Assembly (NCBI RefSeq): GCF_006476045.1
Contig: NZ_SRZY01000029.1
Coordinates: 1-64,000, forward strand
Direction of reading: 5' to 3'
Origin: Sphingobacterium lumbrici
GTDB taxonomy: Bacteria > Bacteroidota > Bacteroidia > Sphingobacteriales > Sphingobacteriaceae
DNA length: 64,000 bases
Shown here: positions 8,865 through 17,114 of the stretch, in pieces
Numbering within the stretch: the stretch's first letter is position 1
Layout: each line of letters starts with the position of its first letter
Made by a program: the position numbers and the translations under genes
Notes under the pieces: generated by a model
What the model was told of the DNA's origin: nothing
Database searches by the model: none
What the model saw: the letters and a program-made list of their open reading frames with translations, nothing else

Positions 8865-8912
8865 ACGGCGTGAAAATTTACATTACTATACCCATGTATT
8901 TTTTCGTGCCGT
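8865..8912. repeat. 48-base palindromic repeat, copy 2
   Basis: ACGGCGTGAAAATTTACA (8865-8882) faces TGTATTTTTTCGTGCCGT (8895-8912) across a 12-base loop, 14 of 18 positions paired. The left arm differs from copy 1 (7877-7924) at only one base. The two copies bracket the nuclease/GGMSSG unit. Confidence 0.75.
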
Positions 8913-8942
8913 CCTTTCATTTTGCATTATCCCATATTTTCC

Positions 8943-9115
8943 GCTCGCCGTCTGCGAGTTGAGCAAAGGTCGTTGAAGTAAAGTCCGCAAGGACGATTCA
9001 ACGATATCTATGAAATAGACGAAGCCTGTTGGCGGTATTTTTGACTTATGGGATTGTGTGATGGGTATTTCAAAAATAGTGACAACAGCGAAGCCTTTGC
9101 GATCCGCAGGCGAGC
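8943..9115. repeat. Nested inverted-repeat structure
   Basis: GCTCGCC (8943-8949) and GCAAAGG (8963-8969) pair with CCTTTGC (9094-9100) and GGCGAGC (9109-9115). Inside, TCGTTGAA (8970-8977) pairs with TTCAACGA (8997-9004) and encloses GTCC-GCAA-GGAC. A multi-branched fold is therefore possible. I cannot assign an RNA family. Confidence 0.45.
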
Positions 9116-9354
9116 CAAACTCTAAAAACATTTGGATTTTGAATGTTTATAAGGAACGCCATAATCATTCAAAAGACAAGATTGTTTTTATGGAGTGCAG
9201 GGATTACCAAACCATTAAGTATGACAAACAGCGAAGCTATAAATATGGAATTGTATGAAATACTATTTCATATTTATGAAGTTTGGCGTATCTTAATGGC
9301 GGTAATTCCGAAACGGAATGCCTTATTTCCCCCATAAAGTTTGTTAATTTGATT

Positions 9355-9921
9355 ATGACTTATAATATCGAGTGGATAAATGATTGTATATCACAGAAGC
9401 CACTAAGCTATATTTTTTTCTGGAGAGAATTTCCATCAAATGGTGGAGAATTAACCGAAGCATGCTTTAGCCAATGGTAGTATTCTCCATTTATATTTAA
9501 TAACGTAACTTTTAATACAGCAGAGCATTGGATGATGGCAAAGAAGGCACTGTTATTCGATGATAGTATTTCTTTTCAGAAAATAATTAAGGCAAACTCA
9601 CCATCGGAAGCTAAGCAATTAGGCAGAAATGTTGTTAACTTCGACCAAAAAATTTGGGATCAGCATAAGTTTGAGATAGTAGTGAAAGGTAATTTCTTAA
9701 AATTTACCCACAATAAAGAATTACAAGATTTCTTACTTGGAACAAACGATAATATTTTAGTTGAAGCGAATCCTTATGATAGAATTTGGGGAATAGGTCT
9801 GAATGAGAATAGCCCTAACGTAAAAAATCCTTTAAGATGGAGAGGTCTAAATCTATTAGGATTTGCTTTAATGGAAGTAAGAGACATAATTAAAAATAGA
9901 ATTAATCAGAAAAACCAATGA
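9355..9921 (+). pseudogene. NADAR-family (DUF1768/YbiA-like) gene with in-frame amber codon
   Basis: From ATG 9355 the frame reads as a NADAR protein (N-glycosidase-like fold acting on ADP-ribose/NAD or riboflavin-pathway intermediates): FFWREFPSNGG, CFSQW, then TAG at 9478-9480, then YSPFIFNNVTFNTAEHWMMAKKALLF and, further on, DRIWGIGLNENSPN and GLNLLGFALMEVRD. The stop falls in the SQWWxSPF position, where the family normally has Trp or another aromatic, so TGG to TAG is the simplest change. Everything else is intact. Translation could also begin at the ATG at 9532, giving a 129-residue fragment that lacks the N-terminal strand. Confidence 0.75.
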
Positions 9922-9954
9922 ATTATCGGGCAATTTAATTCGTTGGGCACAATA

Positions 9955-10007
9955 AATCATCAACACTCACAGAAACCCTCAAAGTTTCAAGTGATGTGTT
10001 GATGATT
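9955..10007. repeat. Long near-perfect hairpin after NADAR gene
   Basis: AATCATCAACAC (9955-9966) and GTGTTGATGATT (9996-10007) are perfect 12-bp arms. Inside them TCAC/GTGA and GAAAC/GTTTC continue the stem with small bulges. It could stop transcription between the convergent NADAR and 167-residue genes, but there is no T run. Confidence 0.65.
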
Positions 10008-10084
10008 GGTTATAGGTAGAGACTTCAAAATTATTTAATTTAAGGTATAAATCCCCCTATTGAGTTGCTGTATTATTCAATTTT

Positions 10085-10588
10085 TCATGATTTATACTTC
10101 TTTAAATCTTGTGTAAGTGGGTCTAAAACCATAACATAATCCTGAAATTCATGCAACAATTCAGACATGGTCTCTTCCCACATTATAGTGTACCAATCTG
10201 GATCTTTTGGTTGTTTAAGTTGTTGGTCTGCGGTTGCGACAATAAAAACTATTTGGTCGACAAAGAAATATAGGTCATCAATCACAAGACGGTTGTGCTT
10301 ATTTAAGTGCTTGTTAATTATATCAATAGCAGCGTCTTCAACATATGAGACGTTTAAATACTGTAGACTAACTCTCCCATGTTCCCGAAACACTCTTTCT
10401 AAAATGGATGTTACATCTTTTTTGAAATCATTTATATCCATAAAAGTTGATGGACTAGTTGGTCTTATTTCCAAATCCTCCGGTCTGAACACATCCATTA
10501 CGACAGTATCTCCATTTATTAAAGGGATAACCATATTAATTGACAATGCGTTAAAATGAAATGAGAGTGTTGCGTTTTGTATATTCAT
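10085..10588 (-). CDS. Unknown 167-residue protein
   Basis: A soluble protein without signal peptide or membrane segment. The first half has alternating strands (ATLSFHFNALSINMVIPLI, TVVMDVFRPEDLEIRP), the second half helices, ending LHEFQDYVMVLDPLTQDLK. I recognise no domain. It has normal codon use and a plausible ATG at 10588 giving MNIQNATLSFHF. It lies in the accessory patch between the NADAR pseudogene and the IS-truncated gene, with no clear operon partner. Confidence 0.55.
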   Translation of the reverse strand: MNIQNATLSFHFNALSINMVIPLINGDTVVMDVFRPEDLEIRPTSPSTFMDINDFKKDVTSILERVFREHGRVSLQYLNVSYVEDAAIDIINKHLNKHNRLVIDDLYFFVDQIVFIVATADQQLKQPKDPDWYTIMWEETMSELLHEFQDYVMVLDPLTQDLKKYKS

Positions 10589-10684
10589 GTGTATAAAATT
10601 ATAGACCGAATGCCCTAATCGATCTGGTTAATAAATAAAAGCGTGGGGCTATCATGTTTGTTACACATGACACACTTTTAAACT

Positions 10685-11582
10685 TCAATAATCTATCGCG
10701 TAAGTATAGTCTTTGGAGTCCATTGTGATAATAAAACGTATTTGTTTAGGTTTTTGTAAGGAATGCTCTGTTTTTAGCTCAAGGTCTAAGTTTAAATTTT
10801 TATCTGGTTGTAGGTTGACAGAAGTAGACGTAATTCGTCGACTAATATTTCTTTCATCCAATACAGAAGCGCTTTTAATAGAGACAGCTTTTCCAAAGTC
10901 ATTAAAAAGATTAAATGCCAATTTGCCTGTATAAACCCCATTTTCATTGGATAGCTCGTCTTTCGTGATTGAAGCTAAGATGTAATCTTCCGGTTTCTTA
11001 ACAAAAACAACACACCTGTCTCTTCCCTCTCCGAGACTTGCATCAATATAAACCTTTCCCTCATCCAAAGCGTAACATGTTGCTCCTGTCGTGCTTACAA
11101 TCTGACCCCATTGACCAAGCTTGATAACATCGTTCCCCGTGTAGTTGGGATAATATACATCATACAAGATTGACTTATCAATCACAAAAGAAGGAGATGC
11201 GGTAGCGAGTATTTTGAAACTATGGTTTCTCAAAGTCTTTATGGTGTCTGGTGTTGTAAAACGTACCTCCTTAGCTCTAGTAGGAATGATCTTATAGGAA
11301 TAGGTATATTCATATCCTTCATGCATTGATTTAGTTTTGGCTGTAACATAAAAAGTTCCTTCGGTTAGATATTGCTTTATACGGATAGTAGGTTCGCCAT
11401 TAATAGGATTGCTTAAAGTAGCATAAGCATTGTTTGGCATGCTATATGAAAAAGCGGTATCGGTCGCATTAGTAGGTAAATAAGATACAACTTTGATTTT
11501 ATAATCATATCCAGATTCGAGTTCTGCTCCGTAGCTTGGTTCAAGAGAGAGTTGTGTAGTTCTAATATGCTTAATGTCAAGC
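10685..11582 (-). pseudogene. Beta-rich surface-type protein, 5' part lost at an IS element
   Basis: About 299 codons of open frame run leftward from the IS edge at 11582. The frame continues upstream of the internal ATG at 11440 (YDYKIKVVSYLPTNATDTAF) right up to the IS, where it meets a stop within the IS end. The protein is Thr/Ser-rich with repeated beta-strand patterns (EVRFTTPDTIKTLRNHSF, QIRFIITMDSKDYTYAIDY) and looks extracellular or lipoprotein-derived. I recognise no family. Sequence right of the IS does not continue the frame, so the 5' part is missing, not merely interrupted. Confidence 0.65.
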
Positions 11583-11641
11583 TGGAGTTGCTACCTTTGA
11601 GTGGAGACAGATTTGAGAAATAGATTTAAATTTGTTAACAC

Positions 11642-11923
11642 ATGAAAAGAGTATTTGACGATTCCTTTAAGAAAATGGCAGTAGAGCTTTCTTACAGCAA
11701 AGGTTCGGTATTAGAAGCAGCAAAAGAACTGGACATGGATGCCAGTAGATTAAGTAAATGGCGCATGGATCCCAGATATAATGGTGGTACCGTATTGCCT
11801 AAAAACGACAAATTGAGTCCTGAGGAGCAAGAAATCAGGGAACTAAAGAAGAGATTACGGGATGCAGAATTAGAGAACGCTATCTTAAAAAAGGCGGTGG
11901 CCATCTTTTCCAAGGGAGACTGA
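11642..11923 (+). CDS. IS3-family transposase OrfA
   Basis: A 93-residue protein: helix-turn-helix (about 5-45, FDDSFKKMAVELSYSKGSV and ASRLSKWR) followed by a leucine-zipper helix (60-90, EIRELKKRLRDAELENAILK). It binds the IS ends and dimerises. Near its end A-AAA-AAG at 11887-11893 is the classical slippery heptamer for -1 frameshifting, which would join it to OrfB as the active OrfAB transposase. Confidence 0.9.
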   Translation: MKRVFDDSFKKMAVELSYSKGSVLEAAKELDMDASRLSKWRMDPRYNGGTVLPKNDKLSPEEQEIRELKKRLRDAELENAILKKAVAIFSKGD

Positions 11924-12804
11924 GAAAATACGAGTTCATACGTGAACATATAAATACCTTTCCAGTTGAAAAGATGTGCCATACGATCAAAGTTAGCAGC
12001 AGCGGATTTTATAAGTGGCTTATCAGACCACAAAGTATGCGGGAGAAAAGGACCGCGGAACTGTCTGCTCTGATAAAACAGGAATATGAGAACAGCCATC
12101 AGATATACGGAAGCCCCCGCATTACCCAGGAACTGAAGAAAAAGAACAAGCAGGTATCCAGGTCCTATGTAGCGCGCTTAATGAAGAAATTGAATTTAAG
12201 GAGCAAGATACGAAGGAAATATAAAGTGACTACCGATTCCAGCCATAAGTACGGGGTAGCTGAAAATCTCCTCGGTAGAGATTTTTCAGCGGGTGCATTA
12301 TCCCAAAAATGGGTTGGTGATATTACCTATATAAAGACTGCTTCCGGGTGGACTTACCTTACTACGGTTATTGATCTGGCTGATCGGAAAGTTGTTGGAT
12401 GGTCATTTAGTAATGACATGACTGCAGGTAATACCACGGTTAAGGCATTGGCAATGGCTATAAAAAATAGGGGAATAAAACCGGGGCTGATATTTCATTC
12501 CGACAGAGGGATCCAATATGCATGTGATGAGTTTAAGCTTATGCTAAGTAAAAGTGATATAAAACAGAGCATGAGCCGTAAAGGTAACTGCTGGGATAAC
12601 GCTGTAGCTGAAAGCTTTTTCAAAACACTAAAAACAGAATGTATATACCATCATAAATTTGTCAACAGGGAGATTGCAAAGCTAGAGGTGTTCAGGTACA
12701 TTGAAGGATTTTACCACGCCAAAAGGATACATTCTGCGATTGGATATAGAACTCCAAATGAAATGGAAATGTTCTACCGATCAAAACAGAAATTAGCAGC
12801 ATAA
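11893..12804 (+). CDS. IS3-family transposase OrfB (DDE integrase domain)
   Basis: Read from the -1 frameshift point, with an internal ATG at 11974. HTH_21 lies near the start (NSHQIYGSPRITQEL), and the rve/DDE core carries WVGDITYI (first Asp), FHSDRGIQYA (second Asp) and NAVAESFFKTLKTE (Glu). All three catalytic acids are present, and the tail YHAKRIHSAIGYRTPNEME is complete, so the element looks active. Residues before the ATG (LRKYEFIREHINTFPVEK) also belong to the family, which supports expression as an OrfAB fusion. Confidence 0.9.
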   Translation, partial: GGGHLFQGRLRKYEFIREHINTFPVEKMCHTIKVSSSGFYKWLIRPQSMREKRTAELSALIKQEYENSHQIYGSPRITQELKKKNKQVSRSYVARLMKKLNLRSKIRRKYKVTTDSSHKYGVAENLLGRDFSAGALSQKWVGDITYIKTASGWTYLTTVIDLADRKVVGWSFSNDMTAGNTTVKALAMAIKNRGIKPGLIFHSDRGIQYACDEFKLMLSKSDIKQSMSRKGNCWDNAVAESFFKTLKTECIYHHKFVNREIAKLEVFRYIEGFYHAKRIHSAIGYRTPNEMEMFYRSKQKLAA

Positions 12805-12833
12805 AAAGTCTCCACTTTTAAGTTGCAATTCCA

Positions 12834-12966
12834 GACAAAGTATACTCTCTTTATCGTAAACTCAGAGTAATCTGAGTTCCTGTTACACAGGAAAACCAGC
12901 TACAGAACCCTGAATTCAATATACAAGCCAGGAAATCACTAACTTAAAATACTGATCTTCAAAAAT
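12834..12966. other. Short non-coding stretch right of the IS
   Basis: It contains CTCAGAGTAATCTGAG (a small dyad near 12866-12881) and CCTGTTACACAGG (about 12885-12897). There is no frame continuing the truncated gene left of the IS. Confidence 0.35.
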
Positions 12967-13167
12967 TTAATACCCCATATATTTCGCGTGTAAGATCCGC
13001 TGAATAACACACCATTCTTGATATTCCGCTTCATTCCAAACGGTACGGAACTTATTCAACAGCTCAAACGAGTATTTTCGCAGTGCATCTAAATCTCGTT
13101 CAAGCGATTCAATATGCGGATACACACAATTTGTATCTTCTCTTTGTTTAGTGAATTGCATTTCCAT
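12967..13167 (-). CDS. Small protein of unknown function
   Basis: A 66-residue mostly helical, soluble protein (ESLERDLDALRKYSFELLNKF and EYQEWCVIQRILHAKY). Composition is protein-like, and the preceding 160 bases could hold a promoter. I recognise no domain, and there is no operon partner. It might be a genuine short regulator or a chance frame. Confidence 0.45.
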   Translation of the reverse strand: MEMQFTKQREDTNCVYPHIESLERDLDALRKYSFELLNKFRTVWNEAEYQEWCVIQRILHAKYMGY

Positions 13168-13325
13168 AACTATTTATTAACTGAGTTAAAGTTAACAAGT
13201 TACCAATACACTAACACTTCATTACGATTAAATAATCATTAAATTTCCAGTATTCAGTGCCACTTATAATCTGTATCTTTTAACATAATTCATGAATATC
13301 GTGATATTAACAGCTATCAAATTAT

Positions 13326-14537
13326 CTACTTCAATAGCTCCCTGTATCGCATAAGCGCTTCTACATAATAATAGTCTGCGTATGTCAGTGGTACATCCAC
13401 TTCTGAATTAGCTAAAAGGTGTCCGACCGAGTGCATGAGGATAAAACCTCCATTACTACCTTTTTTTGCTTTATAAACATCCGAAGAAAGATTAGTTAGC
13501 ATATTTTCAGCTGCCCGCAAATACTGATTTTGTTGTTCTCCGTCTACATATATTTGTAACTCAAGTAGTGCAGATGCAATAATCGCAGCCGCAGATGCAT
13601 CTCGTTTAGCATCTGGAATATCGTCAGCATCAAAATCCCAATATGGCACACCGTCTTTTGGAAGATTTGGATGGTTAAGGATATAATTTGCGATGTTTAC
13701 TGCCTGATTTAGGTAAATAGAATCCTGCGTATCCCGAAACATCATTACATAGCCATACAATCCCCATGCCTGTCCGCGTGCCCATGCAGTTTCATGTCGA
13801 GCACCCTGTGCAGTATGACGATGGCGCACAGCTCCCGTAATTGAGTCATAATCTACTACATGATAGGAACTGTAGTCTTCTCGGAAATGATTTTTAAGTG
13901 TCGTATTAGCGTGGATTTTAGCAATATTTGCAAATTTCGAATCACCGCTTTCCCGAGAAGCCCAATTTAGAAATTCCAGATTCATCATATTATCGATGAT
14001 AACCGGAAACTGCCACTGATCAGTATGATGATCCCATGATCTGATAGCCTCAACAGCATCTTTATATCTCGATATTAAGGATTCTGCCCCCTGCAACATC
14101 ACAGTTCTATAATTTGAATCGGGCATGATACGATTGGCATTTCCAAAACTACAATACAACATAAAACCCAGATCATGAGTACTTCTATTATCTTTTTCTC
14201 TTTCGAGCAACTGCAGTTTTTGCTTAGCAGCGACAGCTAAGGTCGAATCGCCAGAATATTCGTATAAATAGAGTAATGTTCCGGGGTAAAAGCCGGATGT
14301 CCACCATCTGGTTGAGCTGGTTGCCAGAGAATCTTGCTCTTTATAATAGGTCTTTGGTAACACTTGAGGAGGCAATCGCTTAGCCATAACTTGATATTGT
14401 TCTACGGCATTCCTAAGTTGTTGGTCTACAAAGTCAGCTGTCAAAAGTAGCTGACCTTCATTCATTGATGAGGTAGACTGGCATGCCAGTAATATCCCCG
14501 TTAAAGCTAAAAGTAAAACTGATTTTAATTTTTTCAT
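13326..14537 (-). CDS. GH88 unsaturated glucuronyl hydrolase, lipoprotein
   Basis: A 403-residue protein with a lipoprotein signal (MKKLKSVLLLALTGILLACQ, lipid-bearing Cys at 19), so likely anchored facing the periplasm. The six-hairpin (alpha/alpha)6 barrel of glycoside hydrolase family 88 follows: RWWTSGFYPGTLLYL, FPVIIDNMMNLEFL with the catalytic-region Asp, HETAWARGQAWGLYGY, and GVPYWDFDADD. The enzyme removes 4,5-unsaturated uronic acid from the ends of oligosaccharides made by polysaccharide lyases. No lyase or SusC/D pair stands beside it, so it is not part of a recognisable polysaccharide locus here. Confidence 0.9.
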   Translation of the reverse strand: MKKLKSVLLLALTGILLACQSTSSMNEGQLLLTADFVDQQLRNAVEQYQVMAKRLPPQVLPKTYYKEQDSLATSSTRWWTSGFYPGTLLYLYEYSGDSTLAVAAKQKLQLLEREKDNRSTHDLGFMLYCSFGNANRIMPDSNYRTVMLQGAESLISRYKDAVEAIRSWDHHTDQWQFPVIIDNMMNLEFLNWASRESGDSKFANIAKIHANTTLKNHFREDYSSYHVVDYDSITGAVRHRHTAQGARHETAWARGQAWGLYGYVMMFRDTQDSIYLNQAVNIANYILNHPNLPKDGVPYWDFDADDIPDAKRDASAAAIIASALLELQIYVDGEQQNQYLRAAENMLTNLSSDVYKAKKGSNGGFILMHSVGHLLANSEVDVPLTYADYYYVEALMRYRELLK

Positions 14538-14591
14538 AATCTACACACCATATAGTTTTGGTTAACAGCAACCAAGATAAAGAAAAATTAA

Positions 14592-14711
14592 CTAGCATTC
14601 AAAGGATTTTATTAAAACATTTCTTAACGAACTCCTAAAGTATTTACTACCAAAAATCCCTGCATAACTTCCTCCAATGATAATGATATCAAAATTTTTA
14701 ATTTCTTTCAT
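14592..14711 (-). pseudogene. Relic of an FAD/NAD(P)-dependent oxidoreductase
   Basis: The 39-codon frame begins MKEIKNFDIIIIGGSYAG, the N-terminal dinucleotide-binding motif of thioredoxin-reductase-like flavoproteins. A degraded stretch follows in which SLRNVLI still fits, then TAG. A functional enzyme needs about 300 residues. No further fragments were found downstream, so this is a terminal remnant between the GH88 and FKBP genes. Confidence 0.65.
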
Positions 14712-14783
14712 CGTGAATTTGTTACTGCCTCTGTCATCCCTATCTCGTTAGGATTGTGACATTGAATATCTATCTTGAGTTAC

Positions 14784-15218
14784 TTAAAGAATAGCAATTA
14801 ATTCCATTTGGAAAATTAGTGTACAATTGCCCCCGGATGTATCTGTAAGGGGTTCAAAACCATAGGCCAACTGGTGTGGAATATATAACTTCCAAACACT
14901 ACCAACCGGCATTAGTTGCAAAGCTTCCTGCCAACCGCGAATAAGTTCATACACAAAAAAGGCTTCCGGTTTATTACGCTTGTACGAGCTATCGAATACA
15001 GTGCCATCCAATAATTCTCCTTTATAATGGCAAATAACCTTGGATTGCATTTTTGGAATATCGCCCTCTCCTTGCGATATTACCTCATATTGCAATCCCG
15101 AGGACAAAACAATAACTTCTTTGCGAGCAGCGTTTTCCGTTAAAAAGAGTACGCCTCTATTTAAGTTTTTTTCCGCTAAATCCTTTATATGTTTTAGATA
15201 TTTATTTGATTTCGCCAT
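14784..15218 (-). CDS. FKBP-type peptidyl-prolyl isomerase
   Basis: A 144-residue protein from the ATG at 15218 (MAKSNKYLKHIKDL); a longer frame starting at 15260 would lie inside the upstream gene. The first 45 residues form a helix; the FKBP domain follows, with VICHYKGELLDGTVFDSS, the Trp of IRGWQEALQLMPVGS, IPHQLAYGF and CTLIFQMELI. It catalyses cis-trans isomerisation of prolyl bonds. There is no signal peptide, so it should be cytoplasmic, unlike many Bacteroidota FKBPs. Its start overlaps the acyl-CoA dehydrogenase stop by 17 bases, indicating translational coupling. Confidence 0.85.
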   Translation of the reverse strand: MAKSNKYLKHIKDLAEKNLNRGVLFLTENAARKEVIVLSSGLQYEVISQGEGDIPKMQSKVICHYKGELLDGTVFDSSYKRNKPEAFFVYELIRGWQEALQLMPVGSVWKLYIPHQLAYGFEPLTDTSGGNCTLIFQMELIAIL

Positions 15219-16722
15219 TTTTATCACTATCACTATAATCCATCCAATTGGAACCTTCATGATAGGCTACAATAGGAACAGCATTATTATAATCAGAAAG
15301 ATCTGATAACAACTTTTTGATATCCATTTCCACATGTTTAAAGCTATTCTCAAACAGATCTGTGCGAAATCCTTTCTCTACCATGAGATCTACATACTGT
15401 AGACATACTAAACGAGCGATTACCTTACCAAGTACTACCATCTGTCTTTGCACCAGCGTATGTTTCAACGAAAAATTAAGATGTTTTTTTAAACGAGAAG
15501 CTATACGATTTGTGCTTTCAAACTGAGACATGAATAGATAGAAGTTTTCTTCCTTCTGCTTTTTCATCTGCTTAATAACGATTTCGGATATTTGTGTGTA
15601 CAGCATCTCATTAGAACCTTCAAAAATTTGAAAAGGTCGACTATCTACGATACCCCTTCCTGCAATGTGATCGATCTTATAGCCACTAGAACCTGATAGC
15701 TGAACACATATCTGAGCCGATTCTTGCATAAGATCTGTTACGAGCGCTTTCATACTATTTGCTTCTAACCCTTTTGAAGACAGGTCGTATGATATTCCAC
15801 TCATAGTGGCGCTGTGTGCACACATTCCTGAACACAACGTATAAGAAGACTGTATACGAGATAACTGGAATTGTACAGAATCTAAATCAATTAGTTTTTG
15901 TGCTCCAACCTTTCGGGCAATACAATGTGATAGCGCTTCGTCCAACATCCGTTGAATAAAGCCCATCCCCATACCTGGAAATTGTAAGCGGCTACGATGC
16001 AGAATATCAAGCATCATCTTAATACCTGTACTCGGCGGTTGCAACTTTTGATTAGCTGGGACAGTAAGATCAATTGTATTTAATCCATAAGGAATCATAT
16101 ATAGCCCAAGGTTATTGAAGTATTGTTCGACCTTAATCTTTTGTTCTGTCTTACTATTATCTGTAACAAAGAACTCGATATCACGAGCTAATTCTCCATT
16201 AGACAACTGTTTTCGGGCAGCAATTAACCAAAAATCGGCCATTCCTGTAAGTCCTTGCCAATGTTTCTGCCCTTTAAGCTTATATTCCCCATTATCCAAT
16301 GTGGTAAAATTCGTACGCATATTCAATGCATCGCTACCAAAATCGGGTTCTGTTATCATTAGTCCACCCATAGCTCCATGTTCAATAAACCGTTGGAATA
16401 TATCAGTCTGTATCTCAGGTAGACCATATTTTGCTAAGGGTTCTAAAAAAAGGGCAATATTTATCCCGAATGTTAGAGACAATGGAAGCGACTCATAAGA
16501 AGCTGCAGATAAGATACCCAAACACTCCTTCACTTTAATTCCACGACCATTAAATGCTTCTGGAACCGCAACAGATAACGGATTCAGTTCCATAATGTCC
16601 GTCCACACTTCAGGTGGTAAACCTCTCTCAATACTTAACTCATTTATATTAGATTCTTGGTGGAATAGCTCCACTAGCCGTTGCTTAAATCGACTAATAA
16701 AATCTTCATATCTTTCACTCAT
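15202..16722 (-). CDS. Acyl-CoA dehydrogenase family protein
   Basis: A 506-residue flavoprotein of the acyl-CoA dehydrogenase superfamily. N-terminal helical domain (1-130), middle beta domain with GGLMITEPDFGSDALNM and KLKGQKHWQGLTG (FAD and substrate contacts), and C-terminal helical domain with FQIFEGSNEMLYTQIS, where the Glu occupies the catalytic-base position. It is longer than a standard 380-residue enzyme because of about 100 extra C-terminal residues. The substrate is unknown; no beta-oxidation genes adjoin. It is first in a two-gene unit with the FKBP gene and divergent from the glycosyltransferase. Confidence 0.85.
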   Translation of the reverse strand: MSERYEDFISRFKQRLVELFHQESNINELSIERGLPPEVWTDIMELNPLSVAVPEAFNGRGIKVKECLGILSAASYESLPLSLTFGINIALFLEPLAKYGLPEIQTDIFQRFIEHGAMGGLMITEPDFGSDALNMRTNFTTLDNGEYKLKGQKHWQGLTGMADFWLIAARKQLSNGELARDIEFFVTDNSKTEQKIKVEQYFNNLGLYMIPYGLNTIDLTVPANQKLQPPSTGIKMMLDILHRSRLQFPGMGMGFIQRMLDEALSHCIARKVGAQKLIDLDSVQFQLSRIQSSYTLCSGMCAHSATMSGISYDLSSKGLEANSMKALVTDLMQESAQICVQLSGSSGYKIDHIAGRGIVDSRPFQIFEGSNEMLYTQISEIVIKQMKKQKEENFYLFMSQFESTNRIASRLKKHLNFSLKHTLVQRQMVVLGKVIARLVCLQYVDLMVEKGFRTDLFENSFKHVEMDIKKLLSDLSDYNNAVPIVAYHEGSNWMDYSDSDKNGEIK

Positions 16723-17114
16723 AAACTATAATCTTTCATTGTTTAATAACACGTTTTTAAATTTATAAAAATCTAACCAATAACACGATCAAATTTCGAA
16801 AAGACAGCAGAATACTCTGGAAAACCTTTCCCTTAAGGGCAGATAGATTTACAATGAGCACCCACGATTGCAAAATGAAATCTGCGATAACGAAACATGT
16901 ACCCCGGTATATAATCCTAGTAAAGTGTGAATTCTACATGTTTCCTGAAAATGATATAACGTAGTTGGTAAAAAAAACGAGATCTTTATGCAATACGCTC
17001 CTCAACATTGATTCCCACCTTATTCACTGCATTCATCATAGGGTTATTTATGAAGCAACGGGAAAATACGCTGCTAATGCATGGGACAATAAAACTCACC
17101 CTCAAATAAGATAT
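16723..17114. other. Divergent intergenic region
   Basis: This lies between the acyl-CoA dehydrogenase (leftward) and glycosyltransferase (rightward) genes and should contain both promoters. An open frame from a TTG at 16965 extends the glycosyltransferase upstream, but its residues have no family support. Otherwise nothing recognisable. Confidence 0.4.

Larger units (their letters stand above)
8680..9354. other. Gene-free, dyad-rich stretch
   Basis: There are no credible genes in 675 bases, but several inverted repeats. These include ATCCCATAAGT at 8811-8821 with ACTTATGGGAT at 9044-9054, the palindromic repeat 8865-8912, the nested structure 8943-9115, and ATTCCGAAACGGAAT at about 9304-9318 in front of the NADAR gene. 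Such density suggests remnants of mobile or structured elements. Confidence 0.5.
11583..12833 (+). mobile_element. IS3-family insertion sequence (1251 bp)
   Basis: It carries orfA and orfB in the -1 frameshift arrangement of IS3 elements. The imperfect terminal inverted repeats start TGGAGTTGC at 11583 and end GCAATTCCA at 12833; the inner GTGGAGAC (11601-11608) mirrors GTCTCCAC (12808-12815). The two ends match at about 20 of 26 positions. TG...CA ends are standard for IS3. The flanking bases (AGC left, GAC right) do not form a target-site duplication. Confidence 0.85.

Noticed and set aside
15219..15260. Upstream start of the FKBP protein giving a hydrophobic N terminus
   Set aside because: The stretch MKVPIGWIIVIVIK lies entirely inside the acyl-CoA dehydrogenase coding region; the ATG at 15218 gives a normal cytoplasmic FKBP.
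16965..17114. 50-residue N-terminal extension of the glycosyltransferase
   Set aside because: It would start with TTG and shows no family similarity; the ATG at 17115 precedes the conserved domain suitably.
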